Source: an uncultured Tenacibaculum sp.
GTDB lineage: Bacteria > Bacteroidota > Bacteroidia > Flavobacteriales > Flavobacteriaceae
Length of the DNA: 64,000 nt
Direction of reading: 5' to 3'
Assembly: GCF_947499065.1 (NCBI RefSeq)
Contig: NZ_CANMMT010000004.1
Coordinates: 186,001 to 250,000 of the forward strand
Below, piece after piece: positions 53,934 through 61,250 of the stretch (position 1 is its first letter; every line of letters begins with the position of its first letter). The notes beneath the pieces are model-generated. The model did no database searches. It saw nothing but the letters and a program-made list of their open reading frames with translations, and was not told the origin of the DNA. The translations under genes were made by a program, and so were the position numbers.

Positions 53934-53963
53934 CAAAGATACAAACTTCCTAGATTATATAAA
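53934..53963 (-). promoter_or_regulatory. Candidate promoter of the small Cys-rich protein/GT2/sigma operon
   Basis: On the minus strand TTTA, 18 bases, TATCTTTG: the -7 element matches TAnnTTTG exactly and the -33 element matches TTTG in three of four positions. It begins 23 bases before the ATG at 53911. Confidence 0.45.
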
Positions 53964-54048
53964 TGGATTATTGTGTAGTTTGTAATGTTGTGACTTTTAT
54001 TTTTTTAAGTGTCCTAATTAATAATCAATTAATTTATTATATAATCAT

Positions 54049-54735
54049 ATGAAAAAATATTTTGCTGAATTTTTCGGAACATTTTGGTTAGTTTTTGGAG
54101 GTTGTGGTAGTGCAATTTTTGCTGCAAATTTTCCAGATTTAGGGATAGGGTTTTTAGGAGTAGCACTAGCTTTTGGTTTAACAGTTTTAACCATGGCTTA
54201 TGCAGTTGGACATATTTCTGGAGGACATTTTAATCCGGCAGTATCATTGGGTTTATGGGCTGGAGGAAAATTTTCTTCAAAAGAATTAGTTCCTTATATA
54301 GCCTCTCAATTATTGGGCGCTATTTTAGCGGCTAGTTTTTTATTTTTAATAGTTTCTAATAAAGAAGGTTTTGAGTCAATAGGAAGTTTTGCTGCCAATG
54401 GCTATGGTACATTATCTCCTGGTGGTTATAATTTAATAGCTGCTTTTGTAGCTGAGTTTGTATTAACAATGTTTTTCTTGTTAATTATTTTAGGAAGTAC
54501 TAGTGAGAAAGCTCCAAAAGGTTTTGCTCCTATAGCTATTGGTTTAGGTCTTACTTTAATTCATTTAATAAGTATTCCGATAACAAATACATCGGTAAAT
54601 CCAGCACGTTCTATGAGTCAAGCATTGTTTGTTGGAGGAGAATATTTAATTCAATCTTGGTTATTTTGGATAGCTCCAGTTGGAGGAGCAATTGTAGCAG
54701 GAGTTATTTATAAGAACTTGATAAATAAAGAATAA
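54049..54735 (+). CDS. aqpZ: Aquaporin Z-like water channel
   Basis: The 228-residue protein closely follows Aqp[36 protein letters not shown] with the first NPA, and the segment [29 protein letters not shown] with the second NPA. The selectivity filter residues Phe, His, Thr and Arg are all present, so a water-specific pore is expected. It sits in the inner membrane. The gene has its own terminator downstream and is followed by the YHYH gene. It differs in filter from the MIP channel at 18688. Confidence 0.95.
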   Translation: MKKYFAEFFGTFWLVFGGCGSAIFAANFPDLGIGFLGVALAFGLTVLTMAYAVGHISGGHFNPAVSLGLWAGGKFSSKELVPYIASQLLGAILAASFLFLIVSNKEGFESIGSFAANGYGTLSPGGYNLIAAFVAEFVLTMFFLLIILGSTSEKAPKGFAPIAIGLGLTLIHLISIPITNTSVNPARSMSQALFVGGEYLIQSWLFWIAPVGGAIVAGVIYKNLINKE

Positions 54736-54756
54736 TATTACTTTTATTGAAGGTTT

Positions 54757-54792
54757 AAAATAGACATCATAATTATGATGTCTATTTTTTTT
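54757..54792 (+). terminator. Intrinsic terminator after aqpZ
   Basis: A perfect 32-base palindrome (54757-54788, arm AAAATAGACATCATAA) is followed by further T to 54792. It lies 21 bases after the aqpZ stop. Confidence 0.8.
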
Positions 54793-54881
54793 GAAAAAAA
54801 ATTAATTCATTTTAAACTTTTTGAGTTTTTGAAGGTCTTAGAAGAAATGAGTATCTTGTATAAACTAAAAACCCCATTAAA

Positions 54882-55664
54882 ATGAATTTAAATCAACTAG
54901 TTAAAGCATTATTAGGATTATTAGTAGTAACGAGTGTATTATATGCATGTAGTTCAAGTGACGATGTAAGTGATAATGGTGATGGAAGTAATCCTTCAGG
55001 AACAACATATGATATTACACCTATCTTATCCAAATTTGATGGAGTTTCTGGAGTAACATATGCTATCAATGGAAATGTAGTAACTTTTACAACAAATAAT
55101 TTACCTAATCATAAAAGTCCATATTGGGGAGTAGGAAATGCAAATTATGAAGCATATAATGGAACCAACCCAAATTGGAACCAAAACCCTAATACAATAG
55201 CTTCTCAGAATATAACATTTCAAATTCCGTTAAATCCATCAGAAGCATCTACCAAAACGAATACTTCTCTTGGGCCAATGGGATTAGCTATAAATGGAGT
55301 TGCGTTTTATAATCAGTATGCAGGGCCTAATAATCAACCATTAACCAATGAGATAAATTCTTTTGATCAGTATTTAGGACATCCGCAAAATTCAGGTCAA
55401 TATCATTATCACCAAGAACCATTATTTCTTACAGCTCAAAATGGAAAAAGTGCATTTTTAGGATTATTAGCTGATGGTTTTCCAGTATATGGTCCTGAGG
55501 AAAATGGAACAACAATTACAAGTGCTGATTTAGATATTTACCATGGACATACTTCAGCAACTGTGGATTTTCCAAATGGAATCTATCACTATCATATTAC
55601 TGCTGATGACCCGTATATTAATGGAAATGCATTTTATGGTACACCTGGAAATATTTCACAATAA
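54882..55664 (+). CDS. YHYH domain lipoprotein
   Basis: The 260-residue protein has a lipoprotein signal (lipobox LYAC, Cys23) followed by SSSDDVSD, an acidic stretch resembling the surface-export signal of Bacteroidetes lipoproteins. The rest is a YHYH domain (PF14240) with two YHYH motifs, GQYHYHQEP and GIYHYHITADDP, and LGLLADGFPVYGPEENG. His-rich motifs suggest metal binding, but the biochemical role is not known. It has the first position in an operon with a MORN-repeat lipoprotein and an SCO protein. A TATCTTGT element about 23 bases before its start, 20 bases after TTTG, may be its promoter. Confidence 0.88.
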   Translation: MNLNQLVKALLGLLVVTSVLYACSSSDDVSDNGDGSNPSGTTYDITPILSKFDGVSGVTYAINGNVVTFTTNNLPNHKSPYWGVGNANYEAYNGTNPNWNQNPNTIASQNITFQIPLNPSEASTKTNTSLGPMGLAINGVAFYNQYAGPNNQPLTNEINSFDQYLGHPQNSGQYHYHQEPLFLTAQNGKSAFLGLLADGFPVYGPEENGTTITSADLDIYHGHTSATVDFPNGIYHYHITADDPYINGNAFYGTPGNISQ

Positions 55665-56234
55665 TTGAAGAAGTTATTTTTTATATGGCTATGTGTTAGT
55701 TTTTTTTCTTGTGTAGAAAAGCCAGAGAAAATTGCACTAAAAATTCAATATCCTAATAATAACATAGAATTGAAAAATGGAGTCCTTTTTTATAAAGGAG
55801 TTCCATTTTCGGGCACTATGATTTCTTATAATGAAGTAAATAAAACAAATGATTCAGCTCAATATTTGAACGGAAAAAAAGAAGGAGAAGAGTTGAAAAA
55901 ATATTTAAATGGGAGTATAGCTGAGCAACGATTTTATAAAAAAGGATTAAAGTCTGGAATTCATAAAGCTTGGTGGGAGAATGGAAATCAAAAATTTATT
56001 TATTACTTCAATACTAAAGGAGAGTATGATGGTAGTGTTAAAATTTGGTATAAGAACGGACAGATATATAAAGATTTTAATTACAAAGAAGGTGAGGAGA
56101 ATGGAAGTCAAAAGATGTGGCAAGGTGATGGAAAGTTAAGAGCAAATTTTGTTACCAAAAATGGTGAAAGATTTGGGTTAATAGGATTAAAAAAATGTTA
56201 TTCAGTAAATGTTAAAGATGAGTCATTCAAATAA
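55665..56234 (+). CDS. MORN-repeat lipoprotein (YwqK antitoxin-like family)
   Basis: The 189-residue protein has a lipoprotein signal (lipobox FFSC, Cys16) and repeats of the MORN_2 type: GKKEGEELKKYLNGSI, KKGLKSGIHKAWWENGNQKF, GEYDGSVKIWYKNGQIY and EGEENGSQKMWQGDGKLR. Such proteins are commonly annotated as YwqK-type antitoxins, but in Flavobacteriia most are surface or periplasmic proteins with no toxin nearby, as here. The start is TTG at 55665, directly after the YHYH stop. It overlaps the SCO gene start by up to 26 bases. Confidence 0.82.
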   Translation: MKKLFFIWLCVSFFSCVEKPEKIALKIQYPNNNIELKNGVLFYKGVPFSGTMISYNEVNKTNDSAQYLNGKKEGEELKKYLNGSIAEQRFYKKGLKSGIHKAWWENGNQKFIYYFNTKGEYDGSVKIWYKNGQIYKDFNYKEGEENGSQKMWQGDGKLRANFVTKNGERFGLIGLKKCYSVNVKDESFK

Positions 56235-56907
56235 AATTATAGGTAGTATAGGTCAAAGTAGAATAATCTATTTTTTAATGCTTCTTTTTTTTAGTTTAAC
56301 AGCTTGTAAAACTGAAAAAAAGATAAATAAAGAAGTTACACTACCATTTTTTAATTCGGCAGAATTTACACCAGAATGGATTTCAGAAGACTCATCCAAA
56401 TATGATAAAATACATACTATACCAGATTTTAATTTGGTAAATCAAGACGGAAAGGGAATCAGCCGTAATTTGTATAAGGGGAAAATTTATGTAGCAGATT
56501 TCTTTTTCGTGTCTTGTCCTGGAATTTGTCCTATTCTTGAAAAGAATATGAGTAAGCTTCAAGAAAAATTTAAAGATGATAAGGATGTACTTCTATTATC
56601 ACATACTGTAATGCCAGTAAAAGACTCTGTACCTGTATTAAAAAAATATGCATTAGATAATGATATAAATTCAGATAAATGGAATTTAGTAACTGGCGAT
56701 AAAGAGCAAATTTATAACCTAGCAAGAAAAGCATATTTTGCTGATGAAGACTTTGCAAAAACACAAGATGAAAACGCTTTTATTCACACAGAAAACTTTG
56801 TACTGATAGATAAAAAAGGACGTATTAGAGGTGTTTATAACGGTACTTTAGGCTTAGATACAGAAAGACTAATTCGTCATATAGAAATCTTAAAAAAAGA
56901 AGGTTAA
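56209..56907 (+). CDS. SCO1/SenC family copper chaperone-like lipoprotein
   Basis: The 232-residue protein has a lipoprotein-type N-terminus (lipobox LTAC, Cys33) and a thioredoxin-like SCO domain. Copper ligands Cys103 and Cys107 lie in VSCPGICPIL and the distal His193 in FIHTENFVLID. SCO proteins deliver copper to cytochrome oxidase or act as thiol reductases in the periplasm. An ATG at 56218, nine bases downstream and preceded by AAAG, is an equally good start. The stop overlaps that of the converging murB gene within TTAA. Confidence 0.9.
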   Translation: MLKMSHSNKIIGSIGQSRIIYFLMLLFFSLTACKTEKKINKEVTLPFFNSAEFTPEWISEDSSKYDKIHTIPDFNLVNQDGKGISRNLYKGKIYVADFFFVSCPGICPILEKNMSKLQEKFKDDKDVLLLSHTVMPVKDSVPVLKKYALDNDINSDKWNLVTGDKEQIYNLARKAYFADEDFAKTQDENAFIHTENFVLIDKKGRIRGVYNGTLGLDTERLIRHIEILKKEG

Positions 56908-57911
56908 ATAACGTTTACTTCAATTTCTAATTCAATAGAAAACTTATTCTCAATGGTCTTTTGAATCTTTTGAGCTAACTCATAAATTTCTTTACCTGTA
57001 GCATTTCCGTAGTTGACTAAAACCAAAGCTTGTTTTTCATGTACCCCATAATCACCAAAACGTTTTCCTTTAAAACCACTTTGTTCTATTAACCAACCTG
57101 CAGGGACTTTAACTTCTTCTTCAGAAATTGGATAACTAGGAATGTTAGGAAAATCTTTTTGTAGTTCTTGAAAAAGCGTTGTTGAAATAACAGGGTTTTT
57201 AAAAAAACTACCACTATTTCCAATTTCTTTAGGGTCTGGTAATTTACTTTGTCTAATAGCAATTACTGCATCTGAAACGTCTTTAATAGTCGGACTAGTA
57301 ATATTTTTTGAAGCTAATTCAGTTTCAATAGCTCCATAAGAAGTGTTTAGCTGGTGTTCGTTTTTAGTAAGTAAAAAACTCACAGAAGTTATAATGTATT
57401 TACCTTTGGCTTCGTTTTTAAAAATAGAATTTCTATAACCAAACTTACATTCAGAATTTGAAAATTCTACTAATTTTCCTGTTTCAATGTCTATAGCTTG
57501 AACACGGGTAATAGTATCTTTTACTTCAACACCATAAGCACCTATATTTTGAATAGGACAAGTACCAACATTACCAGGTATCAAAGATAAGTTTTCTAAT
57601 CCGCCATAGTCTTGTGAAACACACCAAAGGACAAAATCATGCCAGTTTTCACCAGCATTTACAGTTAGATAAACATCATTATCATTTTCTCTATCTATAG
57701 AAATACCTTTTAAATTGAGATGAACTACTAGTTTCTCGATTTCTTTAGTTAATAGCATGTTACTACCACCACTAATTAGAAATAAATCTTGTTCTTCTTT
57801 TAAAAGTTGTTGTAAACTATAGAGAGAATCAATAGAAACAAAACGTTTGGCATTAACATCAATGCCAAACGTATTGTACTTTTTTAATGATATATTTTCT
57901 TGAATATCCAA
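56904..57911 (-). CDS. murB: UDP-N-acetylenolpyruvoylglucosamine reductase MurB
   Basis: The 335-residue protein has the MurB motifs: NTFGIDVNAK, LLISGGSNMLL-type FAD segment (FLISGGSNML), GLENLSLIPGNVGTCPIQNIGAYG, the catalytic Ser in GNSGSFFKNP, and PAGWLIEQSGFKG near the C-terminus. Its length matches the type I enzymes such as that of E. coli. It reduces enolpyruvyl-UDP-GlcNAc to UDP-MurNAc in peptidoglycan synthesis. The start codon lies 2 bases after the aminotransferase stop, so the two are an operon; its stop overlaps the SCO stop. Confidence 0.96.
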   Translation of the reverse strand: MDIQENISLKKYNTFGIDVNAKRFVSIDSLYSLQQLLKEEQDLFLISGGSNMLLTKEIEKLVVHLNLKGISIDRENDNDVYLTVNAGENWHDFVLWCVSQDYGGLENLSLIPGNVGTCPIQNIGAYGVEVKDTITRVQAIDIETGKLVEFSNSECKFGYRNSIFKNEAKGKYIITSVSFLLTKNEHQLNTSYGAIETELASKNITSPTIKDVSDAVIAIRQSKLPDPKEIGNSGSFFKNPVISTTLFQELQKDFPNIPSYPISEEEVKVPAGWLIEQSGFKGKRFGDYGVHEKQALVLVNYGNATGKEIYELAQKIQKTIENKFSIELEIEVNVI

Positions 57912-57913
57912 TG

Positions 57914-59104
57914 TTATTTATTGTATTGTTCTAAAGCAATTTTTAGAATTTCAACTGAACGTTTTAAATCAGTTTTGTTTAAAACATATGCAATACGAAC
58001 TTGATTTTTACCTTCTCCTTTAGTAGAGTAAAAACCACTAGCAGGTGCAACCATAATAGTTTCGTTATTGTGATTGAATTTTTCTAAAATCCATTGAGCA
58101 AAATCATCAGCATTTTCAACTGGTAATTCAGCAACACAATAAAAAGCACCTTTAGGGTTTGCTACTTTAACACCTTCAATTTTTTGTAGTTCAGAGATTA
58201 GAGTATTTCTACGATCTTCATACTCTTCAATAACTTCATCAAAGTAACTTTGAGGAGTGTCTAAAGCAGCTTCACTAGCTAATAAAGCGTAAGTAGGAGG
58301 ACTTAAACGAGCTTGTGCAAACTTAATAGCGGTATTAATAAATTCTTCATTTTTAGAAACAATACAACCAATTCTAGCTCCACACATACTATAGCGTTTA
58401 GAAACAGAATCTATCATGATAGCATTTTGCTCTAAACCTTCTAAAGTCATTACTGAATTGTGTTTTTCACCATCATAAGTAAACTCACGGTAAACTTCAT
58501 CAGCAATTAAAAATAAATCGTGTTTTAAAACGATTTGTTTCAACTTTTCAATTTCTTCTTCACTATATAAGTATCCAGTTGGATTTCCTGGGTTACAAAT
58601 TAAAATAGCTTTAGTTTTTGAAGTAATAAGCTTTTCAAAATCTTCAATTGCAGGTAAAGCAAAGTTATCTTCAATTTTAGAAATTACTGGAACTACTTTT
58701 ACTCCAGATGCAGTTGAAAAACCATTGTAGTTAGCATAAAAAGGTTCAGGAATAATAATTTCATCACCTGGGTCAGTAATACTACCAATAGTAAATAATA
58801 AAGCTTCGGAACCACCTGTTGTAGCAATAATGTTATTAGCATTTACATGAATATCATTTTTAGCGTAATAATTAGCTAATTTTGTTCTGTATTCTTCAGA
58901 ACCTTCAGAACGGGCATAAGATAATACCTCAATAGCGTTGTTTTTAACAGCGTCAAGTGCAACTTGAGGAGTTTTAATATCTGGTTGACCAATGTTTAAG
59001 TGATAAACTTTAGTTCCGTTCTTTTTAGCAGCTTCAGCATAAGGCACCAATTTACGAATTGGCGATTGTGGCATAGAATTTCCTTTTATAGAAATAGATG
59101 GCAT
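57914..59104 (-). CDS. Class I/II pyridoxal-phosphate-dependent aminotransferase (AspC-like)
   Basis: The 396-residue protein has the class I landmarks: LNIGQPDIKTPQ, TTGGSEALLF, NPGNPTGYLYSEEE, ADEVYREFTYDG and the PLP Lys in SVSKRYSMCGARIG with its Arg. The mid-length and motifs place it with aspartate/aromatic aminotransferases; exact substrate is open. It is co-transcribed with murB, which starts 2 bases after its stop. It is divergent from the aspartyl-protease/PDZ gene across 157 bases. Confidence 0.93.
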   Translation of the reverse strand: MPSISIKGNSMPQSPIRKLVPYAEAAKKNGTKVYHLNIGQPDIKTPQVALDAVKNNAIEVLSYARSEGSEEYRTKLANYYAKNDIHVNANNIIATTGGSEALLFTIGSITDPGDEIIIPEPFYANYNGFSTASGVKVVPVISKIEDNFALPAIEDFEKLITSKTKAILICNPGNPTGYLYSEEEIEKLKQIVLKHDLFLIADEVYREFTYDGEKHNSVMTLEGLEQNAIMIDSVSKRYSMCGARIGCIVSKNEEFINTAIKFAQARLSPPTYALLASEAALDTPQSYFDEVIEEYEDRRNTLISELQKIEGVKVANPKGAFYCVAELPVENADDFAQWILEKFNHNNETIMVAPASGFYSTKGEGKNQVRIAYVLNKTDLKRSVEILKIALEQYNK

Positions 59105-59122
59105 TGTAAATAGAATTAGTTA

Positions 59123-59152
59123 TTTGTTTGGCAAATTTGCAAAATATATTTG
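59123..59152 (+). promoter_or_regulatory. Bacteroidetes-type promoter for the PDZ/aspartyl-protease gene
   Basis: TTTG at 59123-59126, 18 bases, TATATTTG at 59145-59152: both elements match the consensus exactly, with the preferred spacing. It implies a leader of about 100 bases before the TTG start at 59262. Confidence 0.6.
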
Positions 59153-59261
59153 ATAAAATTAACTTGTTTTTTATGAAAATGAGTGGTTAAAAAAATCTTA
59201 AAAAAATGAAAATATAAAATGAAGGTTGTATATTTAAAATTATACCTTAAAACTTTCCCTT

Positions 59262-60602
59262 TTGAAAAAACGATTACTTTACTTTATTAGTTTCTTTTTA
59301 TGTGTCACAATTTATTCTCAAGAAAAATTTCGTTTCTTCGGTAAGAATGATGATAAACAGGAACTAAGGTTTGAATTGATTAATAATTTAATTGTAATTC
59401 CATTAGAAATAAATGGTAATAAATTATCTTTTATACTAGACACAGGAGTGAATAAAACAATTTTATTCAACCTGTCAAAAAACGATAGTATAGGATTAAA
59501 TAATGTCAAAAAAGTTTTCATAAGAGGATTAGGAGATGGAGAGCCTATTGAAGCATTATTGTCAAGAGGTAATAAATTTAGAATAAAAAACATAGTAGGT
59601 TTAAATCAAGAAATTTATGTTATTTTAAAAGACGCCTTTAATTTGTCAGCCAAAATGGGGGTTACCATACATGGAATAATAGGATATAATTTATTAAAAG
59701 ATGTTATAGTTAAAATAAATTATAATACTAAACGAATTGTTTTTTATAACCCAGAAAAATATAAAGAGTCTAAATGTAGAAAGTGTGAAGTTTTTCCTTT
59801 ACAGTTATACAGAAATAAACCTTATATAGATATAAAAGCTAGAATAGATACGGTAAATAATATTGAAACTCCTTTAAAAGTATTGGTTGATTCAGGAGGA
59901 AGTGATGCAATGTGGTTGTTTGAAGATACTAAAGATATTATAAAAACACCTATAAAAAATTTTAGAGATATTTTAGGTGAAGGTATAAGTGGTACTATTT
60001 ATGGTAATAGAAGTAAAATACCTCATGTATCATTAGGTAGGTTTAAGCTAAAAGAACCTACAGTATCCTTTTTAGATTCAACATCAACATTTAATGCACG
60101 TCAATTTAGAGAAAGAAATGGTAGTATAGGAGGTAGTATTTTAAGGAGGTTTAAGGTATGGATTGATTATCCGAATAAAAAGATGACCTTAAAAAAGAAT
60201 TCATCTTTAAAAGCTGGTTTTTTTTATAACATGAGTGGTTTACATGTCGTTTTTGAGGGTAAAGAGTTGGTTAAAGAAAGAGAAGTGAGAAAAATAGTGG
60301 ATACATATAGTGAAGGGAATCGATTGGCAAATAATGATATAATTTCTTTTGTTAATACGTATCAATATAGGTTTAAACCAAAATATAAAATAGACAAGGT
60401 TGTCAAAGGGTCTCCGGGAGATAGAGCTGGAATTAAAGTAGGAGATAGGATTGAGGAAATAAATAACCAGAAAGCTTATGGGTTTACTTTGGAAGAAATA
60501 GTTGAAATGTTTTATAAAAAACCAAACAAAAAGATAAGGATAAAAGTAAAAAGAGGAGATGTCGATTTGAGGTTTGAGTTTAGATTAGAAAAAAGGATAT
60601 AA
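59262..60602 (+). CDS. Secreted retropepsin-like aspartyl protease with PDZ domain
   Basis: The 446-residue protein has a signal peptide (about 1-20, ending IYSQ) and two aspartyl-protease-like halves: SFILDTGVNKT with Asp60 and VLVDSGGSDAMW with Asp210. A C-terminal PDZ domain follows (about 365-440: IDKVVKGSPGDRAGIKVGDRIEEINN). The first half has DTG and the second DSG, both compatible with catalysis. It probably cleaves or binds envelope proteins. The start is TTG at 59262, directly followed by a signal peptide. It ends at a terminator shared with the converging DUF1573 gene. Confidence 0.88.
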   Translation: MKKRLLYFISFFLCVTIYSQEKFRFFGKNDDKQELRFELINNLIVIPLEINGNKLSFILDTGVNKTILFNLSKNDSIGLNNVKKVFIRGLGDGEPIEALLSRGNKFRIKNIVGLNQEIYVILKDAFNLSAKMGVTIHGIIGYNLLKDVIVKINYNTKRIVFYNPEKYKESKCRKCEVFPLQLYRNKPYIDIKARIDTVNNIETPLKVLVDSGGSDAMWLFEDTKDIIKTPIKNFRDILGEGISGTIYGNRSKIPHVSLGRFKLKEPTVSFLDSTSTFNARQFRERNGSIGGSILRRFKVWIDYPNKKMTLKKNSSLKAGFFYNMSGLHVVFEGKELVKEREVRKIVDTYSEGNRLANNDIISFVNTYQYRFKPKYKIDKVVKGSPGDRAGIKVGDRIEEINNQKAYGFTLEEIVEMFYKKPNKKIRIKVKRGDVDLRFEFRLEKRI

Positions 60603-60636
60603 AAAAAACATCACCAAAATTGGTGATGTTTTTTTT
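60601..60636. terminator. Bidirectional intrinsic terminator
   Basis: ACATCACCAA pairs with TTGGTGATGT around a two-base centre, flanked by A and T runs. It lies between converging genes (plus stop 60602, minus stop 60656) and can serve both. Confidence 0.85.
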
Positions 60637-60655
60637 ATATGTAGTGTGAAATTAA

Positions 60656-61063
60656 TTATTCACTATCATTCATCATACTTTTTTCTTTAGCTGGAGCAGC
60701 TTTTTTAGAAACAAATCCTTTTATTTTAAGCATTGTTCTAGATTTCTTAGCGTTAGAAATTACAGTAATAGCTTTAGAAAAACCACCTGGTCTGTTAGTA
60801 TCGTAAGAAACTTCAATCTGTCCTTTTTGTCCTGGCATAATTGGAGCTTCAGGTTTTTTAGGAACTGTACATCCACAAGTAGACTTGATATCTTTAATAA
60901 TTAAAGGTGCATCACCAACATTAGTAAATTCAAATGTACGTTTTCCTTCAGATCCAATAGCTACTTTACCGTAGTTAATAGTTTCAGTTTCAAATTTAAA
61001 TTCTTGAGCGTTTACTGTTAACGTAATAAAACAAACAGCTAGGAATGATAAAATTGTTTTCAT
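60656..61063 (-). CDS. DUF1573 domain secreted protein
   Basis: The 135-residue protein has a signal peptide (ending VNAQ) and one DUF1573 domain: FKFETETINYGKVAIGSEGKRTFEFTNVGDAPLIIKDIKSTCGCTVPKKPEAP, shown here as the GDAPL and CGCT markers, then GQKGQIEVSYDTNRPG. It is a small Ig-like, periplasmic or surface protein that is abundant in Bacteroidetes and lacks a known function. The tail is Lys-rich and ends in MNDSE. A consensus promoter lies about 40 bases upstream. Confidence 0.9.
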   Translation of the reverse strand: MKTILSFLAVCFITLTVNAQEFKFETETINYGKVAIGSEGKRTFEFTNVGDAPLIIKDIKSTCGCTVPKKPEAPIMPGQKGQIEVSYDTNRPGGFSKAITVISNAKKSRTMLKIKGFVSKKAAPAKEKSMMNDSE

Positions 61064-61102
61064 AATTTAGAAATTAATTAAGGGGTTTAATTTAAACCGT
61101 TA

Positions 61103-61132
61103 CAAATTTAGTATTATTTTTTTAGTTCCAAA
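61103..61132 (-). promoter_or_regulatory. Bacteroidetes-type promoter for the DUF1573 gene
   Basis: Read on the minus strand: TTTG (61129-61132), 18 bases, TAAATTTG (61103-61110). Both elements match the TTTG/TAnnTTTG consensus exactly. The ATG is at 61063, giving a leader of about 35 bases. Confidence 0.65.
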
Positions 61133-61170
61133 AAAACAACATCTTATTTTCTGTACCTCAGAGATAGTTG

Positions 61171-61178
61171 TATTTTTG
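61171..61178 (+). promoter_or_regulatory. Candidate -7 promoter element for valS
   Basis: TATTTTTG matches TAnnTTTG exactly, 73 bases before the valS ATG. The -33 region (TTTTCTG) matches poorly. Confidence 0.45.
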
Positions 61179-61250
61179 CTTTCGAAATTTCAAAAATAAT
61201 GCCAAAGATTAAGTCTTAGACAATAATTGGTTATAAAGATATAAAAATAT

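Noticed and set aside
53912..53944. Longer start for the small Cys-rich protein
   Set aside because: The promoter -7 element at 53934-53941 lies inside this stretch; the conserved part starts at ATG 53911.
55665..56234. Toxin-antitoxin module suggested by the YwqK-type antitoxin annotation
   Set aside because: No toxin gene is adjacent, and the lipoprotein signal and MORN repeats argue for an envelope protein instead.
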